Source of the DNA: Pseudomonadota bacterium
Lineage (GTDB): Bacteria; Pseudomonadota; Gammaproteobacteria; Burkholderiales; Gallionellaceae
Reading direction: 5' to 3'
Length of the DNA stretch: 64,000 bases
Assembly: GCA_021848465.1 (NCBI GenBank)
Contig: JAJZUP010000001.1
Location: 620,001 to 684,000 of the forward strand
Positions 42,812 through 52,732 of the stretch are shown here, piece after piece. The translations under genes and the position numbers were made by a program. Position 1 is the first letter of the stretch. Every line of letters begins with the position of its first letter. The notes beneath the pieces are model-generated. The model was not told the DNA's origin and searched no databases. It saw only the letters and a program-made list of their open reading frames with translations.

Positions 42812-44104
42812 GTGAGCGAAAATTTTAGACAATCTAGAACAGGTGTTGGGGGGCTAAACGGCCAGATTGATACGATAGTGTTTTTGACTCGCAGACCGAT
42901 TTCAAAATTTGAAGAGGAGAAGTGGGGGTTTGCTTATTTACGGGATCGGGGATTTAAGCTGGAAGTTTTTGATTGCACTCAGTTGCTGTATCGGGATAAA
43001 AAAACCTGTGAATCAGTAACGGCTTTGGTTCAGCAAGCATTGCAGGGCGACTATATTCATCAATTTAATTCCTATTGTGAGCTTGAGCTTTCCCTAAAGC
43101 GTTTGGCAGTAAGCTCTTTGTTTGTTGATTACATCATGGGGAATCTTGATGTGACATTAAAGGAAGAGAGAATTTTCAGACTTCTGAAAAAATATAAAGC
43201 ACGCTATACATTTGTTTCAGCCGGGACGTTACCGGTTCCCTCAATGTTCATCACAAATAACCCAACTGGGCTAAAAGCTTTTAAGCGAAAATTAATGAAG
43301 GCGGTATCTAATCCATCCCTTCTATTTAATTATTTGGCATCCAAGGTCATTCTATTATTAACAAGGCATCATATTTTTTATCCGTTACCGATGATGATTT
43401 TTGGTGGGCATTCTGAAATACTCCAAAGCTATCTAGCTAATAGGAACATAAAAAGTAAAGTAATACCGATCAATTCGTTTGACTATGACACATGCATTGC
43501 ATATACGCAGCAGGAAAAAAATATAGTAACGGAGAAAGAGGATATATGTGTTTTCCTAGATGAGGCCGCAACTCACCATCCAGACAATTCTATGCTCGGA
43601 ATAGAGGCTGCATCGCCTGAGATATATTTTAGTGCAATTAAAAGTTTCTTTAATTTTATAGAAGAGAATACCGGCTATAGGGTTGTAATTGCAGCACATC
43701 CACGCTCGAATTATGAGTCACTCGGAGCACCATTTGGTGAGCGTCAGATCATAAAAGGGAAGACTGCAGAATTAGTTGCGAAAAGTAAATTGGTTGTGAT
43801 GCATGCTAGTACTTCATTAAGCTACGCTGTGTTTTTTAGGAAGCCAATAATATTTTTGAAAGTTCCGGGGCTGAGCCAAGAGAATCATGTAGATCGAATG
43901 GTTGAGGCTATGGCAAATATAATCGGCAATACGCCAATTGATCTAATGAAAGATGCACCAACTCCCACTCTGCTACAATGTAAATATGCCCCTGAGAAAT
44001 ATAATGAATATGAAAGTCGTTACATTAAAACGGATGAGGCGGAAGCCTTGCCGGTTTGGGCTATAGTGACTAAATCAATTGAAAATATGCAGTTGTGCCA
44101 ATGA
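42812..44104 (+). CDS. Uncharacterised surface-glycan protein, possible GT-B glycosyltransferase
   Basis: I do not recognise this 430-residue protein with certainty. The second half (VVIAAHPRSNYES, then LVVMHASTSLSYAVFFRKPIIFLKVPG) resembles the donor-binding end of GT-B or polysaccharide-exporting CMP-sugar transferases, with HP and the S/T-rich loop followed by a PI.F segment. The start is GTG at 42812 without a strong ribosome site. Neighbours are a DUF115-like protein and a carbamoyltransferase cassette. Confidence 0.55.
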   Translation: MSENFRQSRTGVGGLNGQIDTIVFLTRRPISKFEEEKWGFAYLRDRGFKLEVFDCTQLLYRDKKTCESVTALVQQALQGDYIHQFNSYCELELSLKRLAVSSLFVDYIMGNLDVTLKEERIFRLLKKYKARYTFVSAGTLPVPSMFITNNPTGLKAFKRKLMKAVSNPSLLFNYLASKVILLLTRHHIFYPLPMMIFGGHSEILQSYLANRNIKSKVIPINSFDYDTCIAYTQQEKNIVTEKEDICVFLDEAATHHPDNSMLGIEAASPEIYFSAIKSFFNFIEENTGYRVVIAAHPRSNYESLGAPFGERQIIKGKTAELVAKSKLVVMHASTSLSYAVFFRKPIIFLKVPGLSQENHVDRMVEAMANIIGNTPIDLMKDAPTPTLLQCKYAPEKYNEYESRYIKTDEAEALPVWAIVTKSIENMQLCQ

Positions 44105-44148
44105 GGCATGTAGAATTGCCTGATGTACAGAATCAAAAAGGGGGTGTG

Positions 44149-44364
44149 ATGCGTAGTGTCATCAATTTGATTGAAAATATAATACTCGGATTAGTGTTTT
44201 TTGTGGTGCTTACGCCGCTATCCGTTATTTACCGTTTCGTGGGACAAGACCCGCTGCAGATGAAATCGAATAAAAAGCAAAAAAGCTATTGGATTGTGAG
44301 AGGTAATGATGATCCGGTGGTAAAGGATTTTAAATCTCAATTTGTCAGTAAAAGGGCCAAATAG
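44149..44364 (+). CDS. Small SxtJ-like membrane protein
   Basis: The 71-residue protein has one membrane helix (IILGLVFFVVLTPLSVIY) and then FVGQDPLQMKSNKKQKSYWI, very like the C-terminal end of SxtJ proteins that travel with carbamoyltransferases. AGGGGG seven bases upstream selects the ATG at 44149. The open frame begins earlier at 44095 but without a ribosome site. It is likely a membrane partner of the carbamoyltransferase that follows. Confidence 0.65.
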   Translation: MRSVINLIENIILGLVFFVVLTPLSVIYRFVGQDPLQMKSNKKQKSYWIVRGNDDPVVKDFKSQFVSKRAK

Positions 44365-44399
44365 CCCCGGATCGCAAAAGGTCGAGCTGGGGCGTTTTT
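44363..44399 (+). terminator. Possible rho-independent terminator or attenuator
   Basis: GCCCC at 44364-44368 pairs with GGGGC at 44389-44393, with weak inner pairing, and GTTTTT follows at 44394-44399. It lies between the SxtJ-like gene and the carbamoyltransferase and may limit read-through. Confidence 0.4.
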
Positions 44400-44444
44400 C
44401 AGGCGCTCGTGAAACAATAATCGTTAATCAAATCAAACTTAACA

Positions 44445-46280
44445 ATGAAAATTCTTGGTATTTCAGCGTTCTATCATGACTCGGCAGCCGCTCTTGTTAT
44501 TGACGGGGAAATTATTGCTGCAGCTCAAGAGGAGCGCTTTACCCGTATAAAGCATGATTTGGGCTATCCAGTTAATGCGATTCATTTTTGCTTGAAATAC
44601 GCAGGAATTAATGCCAAAGAAATTGACTATGTTGTCTTTTATGACAAACCGTTGTCAAAATTTGAGCGGTTAATGAAAACGTATCTCGCATTTGCGCCTA
44701 AAGGGTTCGCCTCGTTTCGCGAGGCAGTACCTGTGTGGTTAAAAGAAAAAGTTTTTCATAAAAATTTGCTGCTTGAGAAATTAAAGGAGCTGGACGGTAA
44801 TGTTGATTGGGAAAGTAGGCTAACTTTTTCAGAACATCATTTAAGTCATGCTGCCAGTGCATTTTTCCCATCCCCATTTGAGCGGGCTGCAGTTTTAACG
44901 ATGGATGGTGTAGGGGAGTGGACTACGACCTCCCTGGCAATAGGAAATGGCAATGCATTAACGGTAAATCGGGAAATATGCTTTCCGCATTCCTTGGGGT
45001 TGCTATATTCTGCGTTCACTTACTATACAGGCTTTAAGGTAAATTCCGGTGAATATAAGGTGATGGGGTTGGCCCCTTACGGAGAGCCGCGCTACGTTGA
45101 TTTGATCAAAGACCATCTGATTGATATTAAGGATGATGGGTCTTTTCACTTAAACATGGATTACTTTGACTATTGCACAGCTTTGCGAATGACGAATGAG
45201 AAATTTCATTCCTTATTTGGGGCTCAACCTAGGGCTCCTGAGGTTCCGCTTACTCAACGGGAAATGGATCTTGCATCAAGCGTGCAGGCAGTGACAGAGG
45301 AGGTGGTAATTAAGTTAGCTCGCAATATTGCGAAAGAAACAGGGGAGCGGCATTTATGCTTGGCAGGCGGGGTGGCTCTAAACTGTGTTGCTAACGGTAA
45401 ATTGCTTCGTGAAAAGATTTTTGACCAAATTTGGATACAACCTGCGGCAGGAGATGCGGGTGGGGCCTTGGGGGCGGCATTGGCTGGGTACTATCTGCTT
45501 CAAGGGGGGGCAAGGTCGGTTGCGTCAAAGGGGGACGCAATGAAAGGGAGCTATTTGGGGCCAAACTACAGTCAAGACGAAATTGAGGGTAGATTAAAGG
45601 CAGTAGGTGCAAGATTTAAAACGCTTGATGATAACGAGTTAATTGATTTCTGTGCGCAAGCGCTTAGTGAGGGCAAAGCGATTGGATGGCACCAAGGGCG
45701 CATGGAGTTTGGTCCGCGTGCATTGGGCGGGCGATCAATCATCGGCGATGCACGTTCATCAACAATGCAAAAACTTCTTAATTTGAAAGTGAAATATCGG
45801 GAGTCGTTTCGTCCTTTTGCTCCATCCGTTTTGAGGGAGGATGTTGCCGACTGGTTTGATTTGGATAGCGATAGTCCTTATATGCTGTTGGTTGCAGATG
45901 TGAAAGCTGAACACAGGATTGCAATGTCTCCGGCAGAGCAAAAGCTTTTTGGGATCGATAAACTTAATGTTAAGCGATCAACAATTCCGGCAGTCACTCA
46001 CGTCGACTATTCTGCAAGAATACAGACGGTACATAGGGATACAAATCCACGTTATTACTCACTAATTTCTCGCTTTAAGGAATTGACAGGTTGCCCAGTG
46101 ATTGTTAACACGTCATTTAATGTGCGGGGGGAGCCTATAGTGAATACCCCAGAGGATGCTTTCCGTTGTTTCATGGGAACCGAAATCGAAGTTTTGGTAG
46201 TCGGAAACTGTGTATTAATGAAAGAAAATCAGGATAAGTCTTTAGCACTCAGCTACGAGAACAACTTCGAGCTTGATTAA
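44445..46280 (+). CDS. Carbamoyltransferase, NodU/CmcH family
   Basis: This family transfers a carbamoyl group from carbamoyl phosphate to a hydroxyl of a sugar or natural product through a carbamoyl-adenylate. The 611-residue protein has ILGISAFYHDSAAAL, the metal-binding EHHLSHAASAFFPSPF, TMDGVGEWTT, LCLAGGVALNCVANGK and GRMEFGPRALGGRSII, with the YrdC-like C-terminal domain ending in VNTSFNVRGEPIV. It is expected to decorate the glycan. Small companion genes lie on both sides and an SGNH protein follows. Confidence 0.93.
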   Translation: MKILGISAFYHDSAAALVIDGEIIAAAQEERFTRIKHDLGYPVNAIHFCLKYAGINAKEIDYVVFYDKPLSKFERLMKTYLAFAPKGFASFREAVPVWLKEKVFHKNLLLEKLKELDGNVDWESRLTFSEHHLSHAASAFFPSPFERAAVLTMDGVGEWTTTSLAIGNGNALTVNREICFPHSLGLLYSAFTYYTGFKVNSGEYKVMGLAPYGEPRYVDLIKDHLIDIKDDGSFHLNMDYFDYCTALRMTNEKFHSLFGAQPRAPEVPLTQREMDLASSVQAVTEEVVIKLARNIAKETGERHLCLAGGVALNCVANGKLLREKIFDQIWIQPAAGDAGGALGAALAGYYLLQGGARSVASKGDAMKGSYLGPNYSQDEIEGRLKAVGARFKTLDDNELIDFCAQALSEGKAIGWHQGRMEFGPRALGGRSIIGDARSSTMQKLLNLKVKYRESFRPFAPSVLREDVADWFDLDSDSPYMLLVADVKAEHRIAMSPAEQKLFGIDKLNVKRSTIPAVTHVDYSARIQTVHRDTNPRYYSLISRFKELTGCPVIVNTSFNVRGEPIVNTPEDAFRCFMGTEIEVLVVGNCVLMKENQDKSLALSYENNFELD

Positions 46281-46322
46281 GTCATGCGTCAGGTTGGGCA
46301 GTGTTCCATATTGGAGAAAGTG

Positions 46323-46427
46323 ATGCTACAAAAACTAATTGATTTTATTGCCAAGCTGTTTGGTGTTAAGCGTAAGCCGTCAAACCAAAAGAAAACATCA
46401 ACGGATGATATTTATCCGATGTGGTGA
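46323..46427 (+). CDS. Small ORF of 34 residues in the carbamoyltransferase cassette
   Basis: A 34-codon frame starts MLQKLIDFIAKLFGVKRK, an amphipathic helix with basic end, and stops three bases before the SGNH gene. GGAGAAAGTG directly before the ATG is a strong ribosome site. Carbamoyltransferase cassettes often contain tiny unnamed proteins at this place. The product may sit at the membrane surface. It could also only serve translational coupling. Confidence 0.5.
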   Translation: MLQKLIDFIAKLFGVKRKPSNQKKTSTDDIYPMW

Positions 46428-46430
46428 TAT

Positions 46431-47672
46431 ATGGCAGACTTAAATGAAGTAATGCGCACCATTTGGCGTAGATTTATTTCGTCGCTGCGAGCTCCAGGTT
46501 CTGGCGTGGCGTGGCTGCTAAGTGTGTTTGTGGCGTTTCCGGTTGCGTTGGCAATTGCTACTGGTGATGGCGTTGGTAGCATAGTCGTATTCTTCCTTGT
46601 ATTTGTAATTTCCCTGTTGCTGGCCGCTGAAATATTTTTCAGATTGGGGTACCGTCTATACAAAGGAGAGGCGTATCGTCCCTTTCCTCGACTGCCTTTC
46701 GAAAATTTGTATGTAGAGCCTCACCCCTACATTCCATTTGTCAATAAGCGCAACTTTACGACTGAGAAGGGGGGGCCGGCTACCTATCCCTTGCATAAAG
46801 GACGGTTTTTTTTTGGATGCTACACAACAAACAGTCTTGGATTTATAAATGGCTATAACGGGAGTCGTGATATAGCTGTTCCTAAGCCGGATGGATTACT
46901 TCGCATTAATTGTATAGGCGCTTCGACCACTGGCAATTATATTGAGTTTGATGGGCGTGCTTATTCATATCCCATGGAGTTGGAGGGTATACTCCAGTCT
47001 AGGATGTCTGTACCTGTTGAAGTTAACAATTGTGGGCAGGGGGGGTATAACTCAGCTGACATGATGGTTCGCTTTGCGCTGCAGGTGATTGATACGCAAC
47101 CAGATATCGTGGTTATCTATCATGCCTATAACGACATAAGGGCATATTTGACGTCAGAGTTTAAATCTGACTATTCTCATGTTCGACGCAATCTTGGCGA
47201 GAGTTACTGGAAATTTGCTTTGGCATCGAAAATTCCCTATATTCCGGTGAAGTTTTTGAACTTTTTATTCAATCAGTGGTTACCGGGTAATATTCGCAAT
47301 TCACTCTTAGAGCAAGTGACGAAGGGTAGTTTTGATTCGCGTCTTGATCCGTCGATTGGACTCAGCGCATACCAAAGAAATCTGCAGCATATTATTGATC
47401 TGTGCCGTTGCAATGGTATTCAAGTGGTTCTTAGTACCTATTGCCATTTTCTTCATGACGCGATTAAGGAAGATCCTTTGCATCTTTTGTACAGGCGCAT
47501 TGTGAACGAAGAAAATAAAATCATGCGCTATCTCTCTGAAAAGAATGGATTGAAGCTTGTTGATAATGCGGCGCTCGTCCCGCCTGACGAGCATTATTTC
47601 GTCGATAGCATACATTTTACTCCAGAGGGAATGCGACTGATCGCCAGTAATATAGCGGACGTGATCATATAA
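46431..47672 (+). CDS. Membrane-anchored SGNH/GDSL hydrolase family protein
   Basis: The 413-residue protein starts with two predicted membrane helices (residues about 26-45 and 50-70), then an SGNH domain with the nucleophile block CIGASTTGNY, CGQGGYNS, the HAYNDIRA block and the catalytic pair in DSIHFTPEG. It would act on the periplasmic or lumenal side, adding or removing acyl or other ester groups on the glycan. Position behind a carbamoyltransferase is a recurring arrangement. The target is unknown. Confidence 0.8.
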   Translation: MADLNEVMRTIWRRFISSLRAPGSGVAWLLSVFVAFPVALAIATGDGVGSIVVFFLVFVISLLLAAEIFFRLGYRLYKGEAYRPFPRLPFENLYVEPHPYIPFVNKRNFTTEKGGPATYPLHKGRFFFGCYTTNSLGFINGYNGSRDIAVPKPDGLLRINCIGASTTGNYIEFDGRAYSYPMELEGILQSRMSVPVEVNNCGQGGYNSADMMVRFALQVIDTQPDIVVIYHAYNDIRAYLTSEFKSDYSHVRRNLGESYWKFALASKIPYIPVKFLNFLFNQWLPGNIRNSLLEQVTKGSFDSRLDPSIGLSAYQRNLQHIIDLCRCNGIQVVLSTYCHFLHDAIKEDPLHLLYRRIVNEENKIMRYLSEKNGLKLVDNAALVPPDEHYFVDSIHFTPEGMRLIASNIADVII

Positions 47673-47734
47673 CGACTTTTCGGGATGAATAGATTCCGTT
47701 CAGGATTTTTAGTGTATTAACTCAGCTATCAAGC

Positions 47735-48769
47735 ATGAAGCTCTCGATTTGCATTCCAACCTATAACCGTGCAGCTCATTTGGCAGACTGCTTGAATTCG
47801 ATTATTTTGTGCGATGTACAATCGAATTTCAATTTTGAAGTCTGTATCTCTGATAACGGCTCTACTGATGGAACCGAGGATGTTGTACGTGTTGCACAAT
47901 CGGTTATAAATATCAAATACCATAAGAATGCTGTCAACCTTGGTATGACAAGGAATTTTTTAAATGTGGTCTCAATGGCGGAAGGAGACTTTGTATGGAT
48001 GATCGGTGATGATGATCTATTGGTTCCCAATGCGATTGCCAAGTTGTATCGATTAATTGACTCGCATCCCAAGGTGGATTTTTTTTATGTTAATTCATTT
48101 CATTTGAATACCGAGTATTTGAAGAATTTTTCGTCGCCCTTTGATACGGCAAATTTACCTGAAAATATGGAGCCATTTTCAAAGTGGGCCATTGCTGGTG
48201 AAGTGGATTTTCTTGAATTGATAGACCCAAGGATTTCATTCGATTTTTTGGGAGGAATATTTTTATCTGTATTCCGCAGAGAGAATTGGAATCTGAATGC
48301 AGATGTGCTTGATGGAAATGCAGTGAAGGACGATCGTGTTTTCTCTCATTTTGACAATACGTTCCCTCACGTGAAGATATTTGCAAACGCTTTTCGTGAT
48401 TCAAGGGCATATTTGAATACTCAGCCACTTAGTGTTTGTTTAACAGGTGCGCGTGAATGGTCGCCTATGTATCCATTTGTTCGTAGCGTGCGCCTGGTCG
48501 AGGCGCTCGGGGAATATCGAAAAAATGGGTTGTCGTACAGGAAATACATATATTGTAAAAATTATGCACTCGGCAATTGCATTCCTGATTTCATAAGGAT
48601 ATTAGCCAATAGGAAAAGATCGGGATACATCTTTATCAGGCCATTTAAGTTGTTCCTGGACTACGGGTGTTATCCAAATTTCTATCTCTCCATTTTTTAT
48701 TTTATCGGGGGGCGCATTTCCCGTTTTTATAGACGTCTGTTGGAGTATGCTATTAACAGGTATTTCTGA
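47735..48769 (+). CDS. Glycosyltransferase family 2
   Basis: This 344-residue GT-A enzyme has LSICIPTYNRAAHL, SDNGSTDGTE, NLGMTRNFLNVV and the metal-binding MIGDDDLL. The size and the GDDD variant resemble abequosyl/dideoxyhexosyl transferases such as RfbV, and the CDP-dideoxyhexose genes begin immediately after it, so a dideoxyhexosyltransferase role is plausible. The C-terminal part is rich in aromatic and basic residues, which suits membrane contact. Confidence 0.82.
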   Translation: MKLSICIPTYNRAAHLADCLNSIILCDVQSNFNFEVCISDNGSTDGTEDVVRVAQSVINIKYHKNAVNLGMTRNFLNVVSMAEGDFVWMIGDDDLLVPNAIAKLYRLIDSHPKVDFFYVNSFHLNTEYLKNFSSPFDTANLPENMEPFSKWAIAGEVDFLELIDPRISFDFLGGIFLSVFRRENWNLNADVLDGNAVKDDRVFSHFDNTFPHVKIFANAFRDSRAYLNTQPLSVCLTGAREWSPMYPFVRSVRLVEALGEYRKNGLSYRKYIYCKNYALGNCIPDFIRILANRKRSGYIFIRPFKLFLDYGCYPNFYLSIFYFIGGRISRFYRRLLEYAINRYF

Positions 48770-48840
48770 AAATTTGCAGACTCAATATTGTGTAATACTG
48801 GCACTAATGAATTAATAAATTTGGTAAGGCAGAGTTTCGT

Positions 48841-50154
48841 ATGGATAAAGAATCAATAAAACAACAAATACTGAATTTGGTCGGGCGGTACAGTGAATTG
48901 CATTTTGCCGAGACGCCATTTCAGGCGGGGAGCAGTATCGTCCCTCCTTCTGGTAAAGTGCTCAGTGCCAAGGAATTGAAGAATATGGTAGAGGCATCCT
49001 TGGACGGTTGGCTCACTACGGGGCGTTTCAATGAAGCTTTTGAGAAGCGTTTCGCCGAGTTTGTTGGCGTACCCTATGCTTTGACCACGACTTCGGGATC
49101 ATCCGCAAATCTATTGGCATTCACGGCACTTACTTCGTACAGGTTGGGAGCGCGGGCATTGAAAGCTGGGGATGAAGTTATCACTGTCGCAGCAGGCTTT
49201 CCAACCACCGTAAATCCCATTTTGCAGAATGGCATGGTGCCTGTATTTGTTGATGTGGACATCCCTACTTATAATATTGATTCGAAGAAAATTGCGGCAG
49301 CAGTGACAGATCGCACTCGCGCCATTATGGTGGCGCATACTTTGGGCAATCCCTTTGATCTTGATGCTGTAATGTCCTTGGCTAGGAAGCATGATCTATG
49401 GGTTATCGAAGACTGTTGTGATGCGTTGGGTTCGCGTTATAAAGATCAACATGTTGGGACTTTCGGGCACATTGCGACCTGCAGTTTCTATCCCGCTCAC
49501 CATATCACCATGGGTGAGGGGGGCATGGTGTTTACCAAGGATCGCGAACTGCGCTCTATCATTGAATCCATTCGTGATTGGGGCCGCGATTGTTACTGCG
49601 CTCCGGGTTGCGACAACACCTGTGGAAGACGTTTTGGCTGGAAGTTGGGTTCGTTGCCGGAAGGTTATGATCACAAATATACATACTCGCACTTGGGCTA
49701 TAACCTCAAGATTACCGACATGCAAGCAGCTTGCGCATTGGCACAGATGGAGCGATTGCCTGAATTTATTGAAGCCCGTAAACGCAACTTCGCTTTTCTT
49801 AAATCACGTTTGATATCCTGCGAAGATTTTTTGATACTGCCGGAGGCAACACCGGGTAGTGATCCTTCTTGGTTCGGTTTTCCAATTACTTTGCGTGAAT
49901 CGGCTGGAGTCGATCGGGTAGAACTATTGAAGTATCTGGACCAATATAAAGTTGGTACTCGCTTGCTGTTCGCGGGCAATCTCACGCGCCAACCATATTT
50001 TGAAGGTCGCAGCTACCGAATCAATGGTGCGCTTGTCAATACCGACAAGATAATGAATGATACTCTGTGGGTTGGTGTGTATCCGGGGTTGAGCGAAGAG
50101 ATGCTAAGTTTCGTAGCTGACAAGATTGAGCTGTTCTTCGGCGTCAACTTCTAG
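48841..50154 (+). CDS. rfbH: CDP-4-dehydro-6-deoxyglucose 3-dehydrase (E1)
   Basis: RfbH removes the C3 hydroxyl of CDP-4-keto-6-deoxyglucose using PMP and a [2Fe-2S] cluster. The 437-residue length is exact. Instead of a PLP lysine the active site has His220 in [14 protein letters not shown], as in Yersinia E1. The cluster ligands Cys193, Cys251, Cys253 and Cys261 keep the CX57CXCX7C spacing. It needs electrons from an E3 reductase (RfbI/DdhD/AscD), which is not found in the window. Confidence 0.94.
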   Translation: MDKESIKQQILNLVGRYSELHFAETPFQAGSSIVPPSGKVLSAKELKNMVEASLDGWLTTGRFNEAFEKRFAEFVGVPYALTTTSGSSANLLAFTALTSYRLGARALKAGDEVITVAAGFPTTVNPILQNGMVPVFVDVDIPTYNIDSKKIAAAVTDRTRAIMVAHTLGNPFDLDAVMSLARKHDLWVIEDCCDALGSRYKDQHVGTFGHIATCSFYPAHHITMGEGGMVFTKDRELRSIIESIRDWGRDCYCAPGCDNTCGRRFGWKLGSLPEGYDHKYTYSHLGYNLKITDMQAACALAQMERLPEFIEARKRNFAFLKSRLISCEDFLILPEATPGSDPSWFGFPITLRESAGVDRVELLKYLDQYKVGTRLLFAGNLTRQPYFEGRSYRINGALVNTDKIMNDTLWVGVYPGLSEEMLSFVADKIELFFGVNF

Positions 50155-50179
50155 CCAGTTGCCCCGTTAAATTGCATAA

Positions 50180-51076
50180 ATGAAAGCAAAATACGTCGCG
50201 TTGGTAACGGGAGGAACTGGATTTACCGGCTCCCGTTTGATTGAAAAGCTGGTTGCTGATGACTGGAGCGTTCATGCAATTGTTCGGCCCAACTCGGACT
50301 TGGCTTTGCTGGAAAAAAATATAAAGCAGATAAAGTTGCATGTCCATGATGGCAGTACGTCAGATTTGGTAAAAATAGTTGCAGATGCTAAGCCTGATGT
50401 CGTATTTCATTTGGCGGCGCTGGTTTTGGCGCAGCATGCGCCTAAGGATGTGGAGGCTCTGCTTCAAAGCAACCTTGTTTTTTCGACGCAGCTAGCCGAA
50501 GCGATGGTGGAGAATGGCGTTGGGAATATGGTAAATACGGGAACCTTTTGGCAGCATTATGAAAACAGGGAGTATGCTCCAACATGCTTATATGCTGCTA
50601 CCAAGCAGGCATTTGAAGCTGTCCTGCAATATTATGTCGATGTAAAATCTTTGACGGTAATTACGTTGAAACTATTTGATAGCTATGGGTCTGATGATCC
50701 GCGTCAAAAATTGTTTACTATGTTGCGTAACGCGGGCAAAGCTACCCAGCCACTTCTTATGTCCCCCGGTGAACAATTGATCGATCTTGTGCATATCGAC
50801 GACGTTGTCGAGGCTTTTGTTGTTGCGGCTAGGCACCTTTTGGGCGGTGGGGTGAATGGGCATCAATGTTATGCGGTTTCATCTGGCAATCCACTTCCTC
50901 TCAAAGAGGTGGTTCGCACCTACGAAAAGGTGACAGGAGTAAAGCTGCCTATTCAATGGGGAGGGCGGCCTTATCGAGAGAGAGAGGTGATGTTGCCTTG
51001 GAATCAAGGCACTTTGCTGCCGGATTGGAGGCCAAGAATTTCGTTGATTGAGGGGATAAAGACCATCATAAAATAG
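50180..51076 (+). CDS. CDP-3,6-dideoxyhexose synthase-like reductase (abequose/paratose type)
   Basis: The 298-residue extended SDR has VTGGTGFTGSRLI, DVVFHLAAL, the catalytic YAATK and GEQLIDLVHIDDVVEAF. RfbJ and related reductases of this size convert the 4-keto dideoxy sugar from RfbH to CDP-abequose or paratose. It sits between rfbH and rfbG, supporting that role. The stereochemistry of the product cannot be read from sequence. Confidence 0.75.
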   Translation: MKAKYVALVTGGTGFTGSRLIEKLVADDWSVHAIVRPNSDLALLEKNIKQIKLHVHDGSTSDLVKIVADAKPDVVFHLAALVLAQHAPKDVEALLQSNLVFSTQLAEAMVENGVGNMVNTGTFWQHYENREYAPTCLYAATKQAFEAVLQYYVDVKSLTVITLKLFDSYGSDDPRQKLFTMLRNAGKATQPLLMSPGEQLIDLVHIDDVVEAFVVAARHLLGGGVNGHQCYAVSSGNPLPLKEVVRTYEKVTGVKLPIQWGGRPYREREVMLPWNQGTLLPDWRPRISLIEGIKTIIK

Positions 51077-51167
51077 CTAAGTGTTGTTTGGTGCGCGCTG
51101 GGTTATTATCGTAATTAGGTTCATTCAAGAAAAATTATTCATTACCAATCGATTAAGTTTGAAAATT

Positions 51168-52241
51168 ATGCCAACACACTATTTATCCCAATCTTTTGCA
51201 GGTAAAAAAGTATTTATCACCGGACATACAGGATTTAAGGGGTCTTGGCTTGCATTTATATTGCATGAGTTGGGGGCTGAGGTGATGGGTTTCGCTTTGC
51301 CGCCAGCAACTTCGGTTAATCACTTTGATTTACTCAAACTTGATGAAAAAATTCAACATGTCACCGGCGATATTCGTGACGCGAAACTGTTTTCCAATAC
51401 GATGCAAAAATTTCAACCGGAATTCGTATTTCATCTTGCCGCGCAAGCCTTAGTTAGACCTTCGTATGATGACCCGGTGTCGACTTTTTCGACCAATGTC
51501 TTGGGTTCTGTTAATTTGTTAGAGGCGGTGCGTCAGTGTAAGTCAGTACGCTCACTGGTCTATATTACCTCCGATAAATGCTACGAGAATGTTGAATGGA
51601 TATGGGGATATCGGGAGAACGATCAGCTCGGCGGGCGAGACCCTTACAGTGCATCTAAGGCCGCAGCTGAGATTGCATTCTCTTCTTACGCGCGCTCGTT
51701 CTTTGATCAGCGGCCGACATTGGGGGCTGCGAGTACGCGGGCGGGGAATGTGATCGGAGGCGGAGACTGGGCCGTTGACCGGATAATTCCGGACTGCATT
51801 CGGGCTATCGAAGCGGGGCAGCCAGTCTGTCTGCGTAACCCCGCTGCGACACGCCCTTGGCAACATGTGTTGGAGCCGCTCGCCGGGTATTTGTTGCTGG
51901 CCGCACGGTTATATGATGAGCCAAAACGATGGGGGGGCTCTTGGAATTTTGGCCCTTCTACCAATGAAGTTCGTACAGTGGAAAACGTTGCTGAAATTAT
52001 TGTGAGCCATATCGGCAAGGGGAGTGTTGAAATTGTTGAGTCTCAAACGCAGGTGCATGAGGCGAGACTACTCCAATTGAATTGTGATAAGGCGCATCAA
52101 TTACTGGGTTGGTATCCTCGTTGGCACGTTGATAAAACCTTGGAGGCAACGGCTCTTTGGTATAAGGCCATTATGAACGGCAGGAATGCCGAAGAGATAA
52201 CCCGATCACAGATTCATGAATTTTTCCCGGAGTGGAAATGA
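51168..52241 (+). CDS. rfbG: CDP-glucose 4,6-dehydratase
   Basis: RfbG converts CDP-glucose to CDP-4-keto-6-deoxyglucose. The 357-residue protein has ITGHTGFKGSWLAF, AAQALVRPSYDDP, ITSDKCYEN, DPYSASKAAAE, RAGNVIGGGDWA and RPWQHVLEPLAGYL, all characteristic. The ATG at 51168 (MPTHYLSQ) is used because 29 codons upstream are not family-like. It overlaps the next gene by four bases. Confidence 0.94.
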   Translation: MPTHYLSQSFAGKKVFITGHTGFKGSWLAFILHELGAEVMGFALPPATSVNHFDLLKLDEKIQHVTGDIRDAKLFSNTMQKFQPEFVFHLAAQALVRPSYDDPVSTFSTNVLGSVNLLEAVRQCKSVRSLVYITSDKCYENVEWIWGYRENDQLGGRDPYSASKAAAEIAFSSYARSFFDQRPTLGAASTRAGNVIGGGDWAVDRIIPDCIRAIEAGQPVCLRNPAATRPWQHVLEPLAGYLLLAARLYDEPKRWGGSWNFGPSTNEVRTVENVAEIIVSHIGKGSVEIVESQTQVHEARLLQLNCDKAHQLLGWYPRWHVDKTLEATALWYKAIMNGRNAEEITRSQIHEFFPEWK

Positions 52242-52687
52242 TTGACGGTGTGGTGCTGACGCCGCTGCGCCAGATTTTTGACGAGCGCGGCAAGGTTATG
52301 CATATGCTGCGTGAAGACGCCTCAGTCTTTTCAAGATTTGGGGAGATATATTTCTCGTGTACGCACCCCGGTGTTGTAAAAGCGTGGCATTTGCATAAAG
52401 AGATGACACTGAATTATGCGGTGATTTACGGTGAAATCAAATTTGTATTATTTGATGATCGTCCAGAAAGTCCAACTCGCGGTTTGGTTCAGGAGCTTTT
52501 TATTTCTCCGGAAAATTATCTTTTGGTGACGGTGCCACCGAGGATTTGGAACGGTTTTAAAAGTGTCGGGACTCAAACGGCAATTGTTGCGAACTGTGCA
52601 ACTTTGCCTCATCGTGCAGATGAAATTGAGCGGCGTCCCGCTTTCGATCCTAGTATTCCATATCACTGGGATTTGCAGCATCGATAG
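52238..52687 (+). CDS. dTDP-4-dehydrorhamnose 3,5-epimerase family protein (cupin)
   Basis: The 149-residue cupin has VVKAWHLHKEMTLNYAVIYGEIKFVLFDDR and VTVPPRIWNGFKS, matching a short branch of RmlC-like epimerases. In the ascarylose pathway an RmlC-type protein (AscE) epimerises the CDP-4-keto-dideoxy sugar, so this could do likewise. The ATG at 52238 overlaps the rfbG stop (ATGA), and an in-frame GTG lies six bases earlier. It is shorter than RmlC (about 180 residues). Confidence 0.78.
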   Translation: MIDGVVLTPLRQIFDERGKVMHMLREDASVFSRFGEIYFSCTHPGVVKAWHLHKEMTLNYAVIYGEIKFVLFDDRPESPTRGLVQELFISPENYLLVTVPPRIWNGFKSVGTQTAIVANCATLPHRADEIERRPAFDPSIPYHWDLQHR

Positions 52688-52732
52688 TTTAATTCCATTA
52701 ATCTTTTTTAGTAATTTAATAGAGGCGAATCT

